This document shows positions 8,532 through 15,207 of a stretch of DNA of 41,064 bases, one piece after another; within the stretch, counting starts at the first letter, position 1, and each line of letters begins with the position of its first letter. The notes under the pieces are model-generated. The model saw only the letters and a program-made list of their open reading frames with translations. It had not been told where the DNA came from and ran no database searches. This stretch comes from an uncultured Eubacteriales bacterium. GTDB lineage: Bacteria > Bacillota > Clostridia > Christensenellales > UBA1242. Position numbers and translations under genes: made by a program. The stretch spans positions 1 through 41,064 of the forward strand of contig CAJJIV010000002.1 of assembly GCA_905187655.1 (NCBI GenBank), given 5' to 3'.

Positions 8532-9512
8532 ATGAAAAAAGAGGAAGGTAAGGTTAGGAAAAAAATAGTAGATTGGCTAAATAAACTTAAGCAAAAGGGA
8601 GAGTTAAAAAACAATATACAAAAAGTTTTAAACACTGTGGCGATAGATTATTATATGTACTATTTTGGTGCGGTTGACATAGAACCGCAATCTATTGAAG
8701 AAATTAAACAACTTGGAAAAGAGTATCCAGAATGGAATAATTTGTTGGAAATTTTTTACAAGACACTTGAAACAAATGACTTTTCTAAAATAAAGTCAAT
8801 GTTTGAAGATTTTGAAAATATGATAGCACACCGAAGCGAAAAAGAGATTGCACCTAAGGAAATTATTTATGCATTAAACCTGGGAGATTATGAACTTTTA
8901 ACAAAAATAAGAGAAAGATTAACAAAAGTGTTAAAAGTGAGCAAAGAAGAATTTTCTGAAATGCTTATTTCTGGAATTAAACAATGTGGAGAAGATTGTG
9001 TTTTTGTATTAGGTGAACTTTTAAAAAATGACAATCAACTATTAAGTAATTCTGCCATTGCGAAAACTTTGGTAGCGTCTGGTGCAAAAGGTACAAAACT
9101 AGCAACAGATATGTGTTTAAAATCCACAAAAATTGCTACCGATAAAAACTTGCTAGATACTATAAATAGTTTATTACAACAAAATATAGTTAAGATACAA
9201 AATAATAATTTAGCAATAAAAAAGGGTTGTAGATGTTATATTAATGCAACTACAAAAAATAAAGAACATTATGCCACTAAAGTAAGGGAAATGGTTAAGT
9301 TAAATGAATATTTAATTAAGCATACAGATGCACTTTTCTATTATTTAAAAACCGCAATTAATGTAAACATATCAACTGGAAAATATATTAAAATTGGCAA
9401 GATAGATGCCAAAGAAAAATATGATGAACTTGAATTGTTATATCATGAAGCCCAAAATAGTGGTGTTAAGGTTAAACATAAAGATAGTGAACTTGTTGCT
9501 GAAATGAGTTAA
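8532..9512 (+). CDS. Hypothetical helical protein (326 aa)
   Basis: Not recognised. The protein is lysine-rich, soluble and appears almost wholly alpha-helical; the middle (residues about 120-240) has repeated short helix pairs that could be a HEAT/ARM-like solenoid (for example LNLGDYELLTKIRERLTKV, then SEMLISGIKQCGEDCVFVLG), but no clear repeat consensus can be extracted by eye. No signal peptide, membrane span or catalytic motif is seen. It is a single-gene unit with its own consensus promoter and a strong terminator, between ppdK and a radical SAM gene. Start ATG 8532 is supported by AGGGGA seven bases upstream. Confidence 0.75.
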   Translation: MKKEEGKVRKKIVDWLNKLKQKGELKNNIQKVLNTVAIDYYMYYFGAVDIEPQSIEEIKQLGKEYPEWNNLLEIFYKTLETNDFSKIKSMFEDFENMIAHRSEKEIAPKEIIYALNLGDYELLTKIRERLTKVLKVSKEEFSEMLISGIKQCGEDCVFVLGELLKNDNQLLSNSAIAKTLVASGAKGTKLATDMCLKSTKIATDKNLLDTINSLLQQNIVKIQNNNLAIKKGCRCYINATTKNKEHYATKVREMVKLNEYLIKHTDALFYYLKTAINVNISTGKYIKIGKIDAKEKYDELELLYHEAQNSGVKVKHKDSELVAEMS

Positions 9513-9527
9513 TATTTAAAAAAAATT

Positions 9528-9577
9528 AGCAATAAAGATTTTTCCATCAGCTATGGAATATCTCTATTGCTTTTTTT
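9528..9577 (+). terminator. Intrinsic terminator after the 326-residue gene
   Basis: Outer stem AGCAATAAAGA / TCTCTATTGCT (one mismatch), inner stem TTCCAT / ATGGAA, followed by TTTTTTT. Confidence 0.8.
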
Positions 9578-9651
9578 GCTTATTAACAAAGCTATGTAAC
9601 GCATAGCATGTGGAAAATAAAAGGTTTTAGGCTTCTAAAGTAACTAAAAAG

Positions 9652-9680
9652 TTGACTTAAGTTATTTATAACATTATAAT
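9652..9680 (+). promoter_or_regulatory. Sigma-A promoter placed directly before the radical SAM start codon
   Basis: TTGACT (9652-9657), 17-base spacer, TATAAT (9675-9680). Only 11 bases separate the -10 box from ATG 9692, so the expected transcript start (about 9687) leaves a leader of about five bases. An in-frame TAA at 9686-9688 rules out an upstream start. Confidence 0.75.
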
Positions 9681-9691
9681 AACATTAAGAT

Positions 9692-10585
9692 ATGGAAGAA
9701 ACTAAATTTTGCAATTTATGTCCTAGGCAATGTGGGGTAGACCGAAGAACTACTGTTGGATTTTGTGGTATGGGAAAAAACTTAGTCGTATCACATTATA
9801 TGATTCACCACTATGAAGAACCGATTATTTCTGGTAAAAGTGAATGTGATAAGCGTGGAAGCGGTGCGATATTTTTTACCGGTTGTAATCTTGCATGTTC
9901 ATATTGTCAAAATTATAAAATTTCTCATCAAAAGTTTGGTAAAGAGTGTGCGGTTCAACGACTTGTTGAAATTATTAAGGAATTAGAGCATTTAGGTGCT
10001 TATAATATAAATTTTGTTACACCTACGCACTTTTCAGACCAAATTATTGAAGCACTTAAATTATACAAGCCCAAAGTACCTGTTGTATGGAATACTGGAG
10101 GATACGAAACTGAAGAGCAGATTGAAAGACTTAGGGGCTATGTAGATATTTTTTTAACTGATTTAAAATATTATTCCAAAGAAGCTTCAATGCTGTCCAA
10201 TGCACCAGATTATTTTGAATACGCAAGTAAAAGCCTAAAAAAAATGCGAGAAATATGTCCTGATGATATTATAGAAAACGGAATTATGCAAAAAGGATTA
10301 ATTATTAGGCATTTAGTTTTGCCAAATTACACAAATGATAGTGCCAATATTTTAAAATTTATTGCAAACGAAATAGGGAAAGACACAATTGTGTCTTTGT
10401 TAAGTCAGTATGAACCTTACTATAATGCAGTACAAGATACAAAAATAAATAGAAGAATAACAAAACTTGAATATAAAAGGTTAGTTCAATTGGCTCTTGC
10501 TTTGGGACTTAATAACACATACGTGCAAGATCAGTGTAGCAGTGATGTAAAATATGTGCCAGTATTTAATCCAAACAAAATTTAA
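9692..10585 (+). CDS. PflX-like radical SAM protein
   Basis: A 297-residue radical SAM protein of the PflX type (uncharacterised homologues of pyruvate formate-lyase activating enzymes). The [4Fe-4S]-SAM motif is FFTGCNLACSYCQNY (C-x3-C-x2-C, about residues 69-76); an extra N-terminal Cys cluster (CNLCPRQCGV, then GFCGMG) is typical of this subgroup, as are NFVTPTHF and the VVWNTGGYE strand. The substrate is unknown; neither a glycyl-radical enzyme nor a protein partner lies next to it. It has its own promoter but no Shine-Dalgarno sequence and almost no 5' leader (see findings). Confidence 0.88.
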   Translation: MEETKFCNLCPRQCGVDRRTTVGFCGMGKNLVVSHYMIHHYEEPIISGKSECDKRGSGAIFFTGCNLACSYCQNYKISHQKFGKECAVQRLVEIIKELEHLGAYNINFVTPTHFSDQIIEALKLYKPKVPVVWNTGGYETEEQIERLRGYVDIFLTDLKYYSKEASMLSNAPDYFEYASKSLKKMREICPDDIIENGIMQKGLIIRHLVLPNYTNDSANILKFIANEIGKDTIVSLLSQYEPYYNAVQDTKINRRITKLEYKRLVQLALALGLNNTYVQDQCSSDVKYVPVFNPNKI

Positions 10586-10612
10586 AAAATTTTTTTGAAA
10601 TTGTTAATTATT

Positions 10613-10641
10613 TTGACATTGCAATATACTAATTGTACAAT
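10613..10641 (+). promoter_or_regulatory. Sigma-A promoter of the LRR surface protein
   Basis: TTGACA (10613-10618), 17-base spacer, TACAAT (10636-10641); AAAGGAG precedes ATG 10701. Confidence 0.8.
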
Positions 10642-10700
10642 ATAAGCAATTGATACTTCAGAAAGTTTGTTTGTAATTTGACATACAAAGGAGTAAATTT

Positions 10701-13700
10701 ATGAAAAAGAAAATTTTGTATTGGGTGAATGGTATAATAATTGGTTTAATTATTGTAAGTACCGTTGTGCTTGCTATTGTATTTTCAGCAAACACCCATA
10801 AAATTAATTACTACGACTGTGGAGCAACTGATCATATTGCGCTTAGTGGAACATTTGAAGGCATGTACCCTACAAAACATCGTAATGGAACAGATACTTA
10901 TTTAAATGCTCCAACTAAAATAGGTTATTCCTTTGAGGGTTGGTTTGAAAATTATAATGGAACAGGAAATCGCATAACAAAAATTAGCGCCGAAAATGAC
11001 TATAAACGCAAAATAAACCTTTATGCGAAATGGAAACCAGAAACCTATGCAATTATATACAAAGATTTAAATTCCGATGGTGAGGCGACCGACTTTTCAG
11101 GTGTCCATTCTGATATATATCCAACATTGCACACCTATGGTACCGAAACCATTTTAGATGTGCCTACTAAAGATGGATTTGCCTTTAGAGGCTATTATTT
11201 GCAGAACTCCACAAGTGGGGTATCGGTAACCAATTTATCTGCAGAAGGATATACAGGAACAATTACTCTTTATGCAAATTGGATATCTGTATTAACTGCA
11301 CCATTGGGTGTAAATTTCAGTTCAGAAGAGAACACTCTTACATGGGATTCTGTTAAAAATGCAATTGGGTATGATGTATATGATGGCACAGAGAAACTAA
11401 ATACAACACCAATAACAAGCACTGCATTTAATGTAGGAACAAGACCAGCAGGAACAACAAGTGCATTTAGTGTAGTTGCTGTTTCGGTAAATACCACTCC
11501 AGAGGAAAACTTTAATAGTCCAAAATCTGCAGTTGTATATAATATAAACGAACTAGAAGAAACAAGTTATACAGATAAACTTGATGTGTCTACCGAAAGT
11601 GGCATAGTTACCGCCTTTTATGATAGCACTAATGGAACATTAACCATACTTGGTAATGGAGAAGTATCTAGTAGTATAATAGATAAACTTAACGAAATAA
11701 GTGAAGATGAAGCAAAAAAGGTAACAACCATAGACCTTTCAAACTCAGCGATAACAAGCATAGATAAAGAAACTTTTGGGAAGTTTACCGGAATTACCAA
11801 TGTGCAAAGCGGAAAGAATGTTAAAAGGATTGGAGAAGGTGCCTTTTATATGTGCGACACCCTTGAAACAGTTGACCTGCCAGAAGGAATAGTAACTATA
11901 GGGGATCGTGCGTTTAGAGAGTGTACAAGCTTAACCGATGTTAACTTGCCAAGCACATTAACACAAATAGGGCGAGAAGCTTTTTACAACTGCACAAGCC
12001 TTGGTGAGATAGTAATACCAGGCAGTGTAAAACGCATACCAAGTGAAGCCTTTTTGGGTTGCACATGGCTTTCAAGTGTAGTTATGGAAGATGGGGTAGA
12101 AGAGATTGGGTATAATGCATTTAGCAATTGCTCTAGTTTAACAAACGTAACTTTTTCTAGCACCTTAACAAGAATAGAAGAAATGGCATTTAGTATGTCT
12201 GGGAGCAGTGAAACACCAATAGCGACAATAGACCTGCCTGCAGGATTAAAATATTTGGGTGTATATGCTTTTGCTGGCACTAATATTGATGCTGTTACAA
12301 TTGGAAGCGGGCTTGATGAACTGAGAGAAGGAGTGTTTATTGAATCTAGCATAACAAGCATTCAGCTTCCAAGCACAATTAATTCAATTGGGAATATGGC
12401 ATTTGCTTACTGTGAATTATTAAACGATGTTAAAATTTCAGAAAATTTAAGTATAATTGGAAACATGGCATTTCTTGATTGCCATTCATTAACAGAAATA
12501 AGCATACCTAATTCGGTAAATAGTATAGGAACAGATGCCTTTCGTGGTTGCGAGTTATTAGAAATAATTAGTTTGCCAAAGATGATAACAACACTAGGTG
12601 CTTCTGCTTTTGCAGAATGTACAAGTTTAAGAGTATTAAGTGCAAATGGATGTACAGACTTAACTAATTTTGATTCAAGTGTGCTAAGTGGCTGTACTGC
12701 TCTTGAAGGGTTAGATTTAAGCAATACTGCAATTGCAAGCTTAACCATTGATTCTAGTTGCAAAAATAGTTTATTAGCTGTTAATTTAAGTGGTTGCAGT
12801 AATTTTAAAAACCTTGGAGATGAAATTTTTTATAACTGCACTGCTTTAACAGATGTGATTTTGCCTGCTGGTTTAACAGGTATTGGCAATAGTGCCTTTA
12901 ATAATTGCACTGCACTAACAAGTATAGAAATCCCAGACTCGGTTACAAGTTTTGGAAGTTATGCTTTTGATAACTGCACCTCGCTAACAAGTATAACCTT
13001 GCCAAGCGGGCTAACAAGCATAGAGTATAGGGCTTTTTCTAACTGCACATCATTAACAAGCATAGAAATCCCAGACTCGGTTACAAGTATAGGAGGATAT
13101 GCTTTTCAACTTTGCACATCATTAACCAGTATAACCTTGTCAAGCGGGCTAACAAGTATAGGGGAGTATGCTTTTGATATCTGCACCTCGCTAACAAGCA
13201 TAGCTTTGCCAAGCGGGCTAACAAGCATATGGGATGATGCTTTTTCAGGTTGCTCCTCACTAACAAGCATAGAAATCCCAGGCTCGGTTACAAGTTTTGG
13301 AAGTTATGCTTTTTATAACTGCACATCACTAACCAACGTTACCTTGCTAAGCGGGTTAACAAGTATAGGGGATTGGGCTTTTTCAGGTTGCACCTCGCTA
13401 ACAAGTATAGAAATTCCAGGCTCGGTTACAAGTATTGGGGGTTCTGCTTTTCAACGTTGCACTTCGCTGACAAGCATAACCTTGCCAAGCGGGCCAACAA
13501 GCATAGGGAATTCTGCTTTTTCTAATTGCACTTCACTAACAAGCATAGAAATACCAGGCTCGGTTACAAGTATTGGGAATCAAGCTTTTCAAGGTTGCTC
13601 TTCGCTGACAAGCATAACCTTGCCAAGCGGGCTAACAAGCATAGGGAATTCTGCTTTTGAGAACTGCACTTCACTAGCAAGCATAACCTTGGCAAGCGGG

Positions 13701-14078
13701 CTAACAAGTATTGGAGGTTCTGCTTTTTATGGTTGCACATCGCTAACAAGTATAGAAATCCCAGACTCGGTTATAAGTATAGGAGGATATGCTTTTCAAC
13801 GTTGCACATCATTAACCAGTATAACCTTGTCAAGCGGGCTAACAAGTATTGGAAGTTATGCTTTTTATACCTGTACTTCGTTAACTACTATAACAATAGA
13901 TAGTGCAAAAATTGCTTCTTCATTAAGTTCACAGACATCAAATGGCTATATTATTTATTATGCAACAACAATTTATGTTAAAAGCGACTTAGATGTATCG
14001 GGCTCAACGTATTTATTAAATAATTACACAAAACAAACAACAAGTGATAAAGCGGGCTATGATATGTATACCAAGTAA
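10701..14078 (+). CDS. BspA-like leucine-rich-repeat surface protein
   Basis: A 1125-residue exported protein. Residues about 7-31 are one hydrophobic segment (signal peptide or N-terminal membrane anchor); about 36-112 and 117-195 are two InlB B/Listeria-Bacteroides-type repeats, each with GYSFEGWF- or GFAFRGYY-like cores and a LYAKW/LYANW end; about 197-283 looks like a fibronectin-III-type domain (LTWDSVKNAIGYDVYD); from about 300 on it is LRR_5/BspA repeats with the AFxxCTSLTSI pattern. The last 15 repeats are nearly identical to each other. No LPxTG, SLH or other C-terminal wall anchor is visible, so the N-terminal segment may retain it in the membrane. Such proteins usually bind host or cell surfaces. 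Serine AGC codons are used far more than in neighbouring genes, suggesting transfer or recent expansion. Own promoter and terminator. Confidence 0.92.
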   Translation: MKKKILYWVNGIIIGLIIVSTVVLAIVFSANTHKINYYDCGATDHIALSGTFEGMYPTKHRNGTDTYLNAPTKIGYSFEGWFENYNGTGNRITKISAENDYKRKINLYAKWKPETYAIIYKDLNSDGEATDFSGVHSDIYPTLHTYGTETILDVPTKDGFAFRGYYLQNSTSGVSVTNLSAEGYTGTITLYANWISVLTAPLGVNFSSEENTLTWDSVKNAIGYDVYDGTEKLNTTPITSTAFNVGTRPAGTTSAFSVVAVSVNTTPEENFNSPKSAVVYNINELEETSYTDKLDVSTESGIVTAFYDSTNGTLTILGNGEVSSSIIDKLNEISEDEAKKVTTIDLSNSAITSIDKETFGKFTGITNVQSGKNVKRIGEGAFYMCDTLETVDLPEGIVTIGDRAFRECTSLTDVNLPSTLTQIGREAFYNCTSLGEIVIPGSVKRIPSEAFLGCTWLSSVVMEDGVEEIGYNAFSNCSSLTNVTFSSTLTRIEEMAFSMSGSSETPIATIDLPAGLKYLGVYAFAGTNIDAVTIGSGLDELREGVFIESSITSIQLPSTINSIGNMAFAYCELLNDVKISENLSIIGNMAFLDCHSLTEISIPNSVNSIGTDAFRGCELLEIISLPKMITTLGASAFAECTSLRVLSANGCTDLTNFDSSVLSGCTALEGLDLSNTAIASLTIDSSCKNSLLAVNLSGCSNFKNLGDEIFYNCTALTDVILPAGLTGIGNSAFNNCTALTSIEIPDSVTSFGSYAFDNCTSLTSITLPSGLTSIEYRAFSNCTSLTSIEIPDSVTSIGGYAFQLCTSLTSITLSSGLTSIGEYAFDICTSLTSIALPSGLTSIWDDAFSGCSSLTSIEIPGSVTSFGSYAFYNCTSLTNVTLLSGLTSIGDWAFSGCTSLTSIEIPGSVTSIGGSAFQRCTSLTSITLPSGPTSIGNSAFSNCTSLTSIEIPGSVTSIGNQAFQGCSSLTSITLPSGLTSIGNSAFENCTSLASITLASGLTSIGGSAFYGCTSLTSIEIPDSVISIGGYAFQRCTSLTSITLSSGLTSIGSYAFYTCTSLTTITIDSAKIASSLSSQTSNGYIIYYATTIYVKSDLDVSGSTYLLNNYTKQTTSDKAGYDMYTK
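12880..13872 (+). repeat. Fifteen-unit 69-base tandem repeat inside the LRR gene
   Basis: Fifteen in-frame 23-residue units (69 bases each) run from the GNSAFNNC unit to the SYAFYTC unit. Two unit types largely alternate, one containing SIEIPxSVTS and one SITLPSGLTS, so a 138-base higher-order period is visible. Blocks such as CTAACAAGCATA and GCCAAGCGGGCT recur with little or no change, including at synonymous positions. Confidence 0.9.
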
Positions 14079-14084
14079 AATTAA

Positions 14085-14118
14085 AAAAGTCTGTTACCAA
14101 ATGGGTAACAGGCTTTTT
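14085..14118 (+). terminator. Intrinsic terminator after the LRR gene
   Basis: Stem AGTCTGTTACC / GGGTAACAGGCT with loop AAAT-like sequence, followed by TTTTTT. Confidence 0.88.
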
Positions 14119-14149
14119 TAAGTGACAAATTAGGAGCAGTCATGCAACA

Positions 14150-14182
14150 AAAATAACATCAACATTTCAGTGATGTTATTTT
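14150..14182 (-). terminator. Intrinsic terminator of yabP-yabQ-divIC (minus strand)
   Basis: A 12-base stem AAAATAACATCA / TGATGTTATTTT around a 9-base loop. Read on the minus strand it ends in a T-rich tract. The TAA stop of divIC (14178-14176) lies inside the stem. Confidence 0.75.
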
Positions 14183-14460
14183 GTTATTTCAAAATATGTT
14201 TCGTTCTCATCTATCATACCAAGTTCATCACGAACATATTCTTCTAGATAAATGGAGTTCGAGCGATTTTCAATGCTGTTTGACAAGTTATAACGCTTTT
14301 CAGTTTGTGCTGTTATATCTGCTTGAAGTTGGTCTAATTGTTTATTTAATTTATGCAAGTTAATATATTGCCCAATAATAATGGACACCAAAATTATTAT
14401 AAACAACGTTGCGCACGTGGTTATTAATTTAACAATATTATTTAATTTTGTTTGTTCCAT
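14176..14460 (-). CDS. divIC: Septum formation initiator DivIC/FtsB family
   Basis: A 94-residue bitopic membrane protein: short cytoplasmic N-terminus, one membrane span at about residues 12-30 (ITTCATLFIIILVSIIIG), an extracytoplasmic coiled coil (LHKLNKQLDQLQADI) and the family end motif YLEEYVRDELGMI...ETYFEI. DivIC with FtsL and DivIB links the division ring to septal wall synthesis. The start overlaps the end of yabQ by 23 bases, consistent with translational coupling. The order yabP-yabQ-divIC next to spoIIE-tilS is the Bacillus arrangement, except that here this block is divergent from spoIIE. Confidence 0.9.
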   Translation of the reverse strand: MEQTKLNNIVKLITTCATLFIIILVSIIIGQYINLHKLNKQLDQLQADITAQTEKRYNLSNSIENRSNSIYLEEYVRDELGMIDENETYFEITK

Positions 14461-14800
14461 TTGGCTTTGCCCTTCTTTTGGTGTGAGTGTCTAGCCATTT
14501 CACACATTTTATAATGTAATTATAAACTAAATCTAATAAAAAATCAACAAATTTTCCTATGCTAACAAGTTCAGTAATTATGCCCGCCAAAAATCCTGCG
14601 ACTTCATACATTCTTATAATTCCGCAGTTTTTTGTAAATATGCAGTAAATAAATATTATTCCACTAATGATTGTACTAATAAAGTCTAAAATTATGGTTA
14701 CAATAATGTTATTTTTAAATACTCTTTTAATAAAACCATTAAGAGTAAAAACAACACCGGCAAATATTCCATAAAGAATTGTAAACAAAAAGACTTGCAT
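14438..14800 (-). CDS. yabQ: Spore cortex protein YabQ
   Basis: A 120-residue integral membrane protein with about four hydrophobic segments (VFLFTILYGIFAGVVFTL; IIVTIILDFISTIISGIIFI; YEVAGFLAGIITEL; and a shorter fourth before LVYNYI) and a basic C-terminus. Length, topology and position between yabP and divIC identify YabQ, which in Bacillus locates to the forespore membrane and is needed for cortex formation. RBS AGGAG precedes ATG at 14800. Shorter than Bacillus YabQ (about 210), similar to clostridial forms. Confidence 0.85.
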   Translation of the reverse strand: MQVFLFTILYGIFAGVVFTLNGFIKRVFKNNIIVTIILDFISTIISGIIFIYCIFTKNCGIIRMYEVAGFLAGIITELVSIGKFVDFLLDLVYNYIIKCVKWLDTHTKRRAKPNGTNKIK

Positions 14801-14808
14801 TAGTTCTC

Positions 14809-15072
14809 CTATTTAATCAGTTTTTGAAAAAAACTTTTTTTTGCTTTCACATATTCTAATTTAACAACTTCACCTTCGGCTTCTAATATATGTTCCTTTG
14901 TTGCAAGATTTTTAACTTTAAGGTTATAACCGCATATTGCAAGGGGTCCGCCTTCGGTTTTAACATCAATTTGGTTTGCTGTTGCTGATATACATTCTAT
15001 AACACCGGTTAACTTAATTTGATTTCTATTCAAAACTTCAATTGCAAATTCTTTATTTGTTGTTTCTGGCAC
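14809..15072 (-). CDS. yabP: Sporulation protein YabP
   Basis: An 87-residue YabP/YqfC-family protein, paralogous to the gene at 71-337. The central LAICGYNLKVKNLATKEHILEAEGEVVKLEY segment carries the family pattern (quoted here only in part as GYNLKVKNL and EGEVVKLEY). The start is GTG at 15072, behind AAGGAGAAC. Expressed in the mother cell in Bacillus; a sigma-E-type promoter matching that expectation lies at 15104-15130. Eight bases separate it from yabQ. Confidence 0.88.
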   Translation of the reverse strand: MPETTNKEFAIEVLNRNQIKLTGVIECISATANQIDVKTEGGPLAICGYNLKVKNLATKEHILEAEGEVVKLEYVKAKKSFFQKLIK

Positions 15073-15103
15073 TTTTTAGTTCTCCTTTTATTATACTTGA
15101 TAA

Positions 15104-15130
15104 ATTGTATGCAAAAAGTGTTTGCTTTAT
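15104..15130 (-). promoter_or_regulatory. Sigma-E-type promoter of yabP-yabQ-divIC
   Basis: On the minus strand, CATACAAT (15111-15104) is an exact match to the sigma-E -10 consensus CATACAnT, with ATA (15130-15128) 16 bases upstream, the expected position of the -35 ATA. The expected transcript start leaves room for the AAGGAG site before GTG 15072. Confidence 0.7.
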
Positions 15131-15169
15131 GTTTGTTTTAAGATAAGACAAAAACTACAAATAATTGCA

Positions 15170-15198
15170 TTAACAAACTTTAGTAAGCCAATTATACT
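15170..15198 (+). promoter_or_regulatory. Sigma-A-type promoter directly before spoIIE
   Basis: TTAACA (15170-15175), 17-base spacer, TATACT (15193-15198). The -10 box ends nine bases before ATG 15208. No Shine-Dalgarno sequence is visible and an in-frame TGA at 15199-15201 fixes the start. I see no canonical TGNCGAA Spo0A box in this intergenic region. Confidence 0.6.
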
Positions 15199-15207
15199 TG
15201 AATATAT

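Noticed and set aside
13081..13749. Antisense ORFs with Leu-rich repeats on the minus strand of the LRR gene
   Set aside because: They mirror the repetitive plus-strand gene, have no ribosome-binding sites and no family-like sequence.
12880..13872. Regular direct repeats resembling a CRISPR array
   Set aside because: The 69-base period is in frame, units encode 23-residue LRRs, and there are no unique spacers or cas genes.
14143..14157. Tiny ORF after AGGAG near 14132
   Set aside because: Only four codons, ending at the divIC terminator; no support as a gene.
15090..15095. TATAAT on the minus strand upstream of yabP
   Set aside because: It is too close to the start: the transcript would begin inside the ribosome-binding site.
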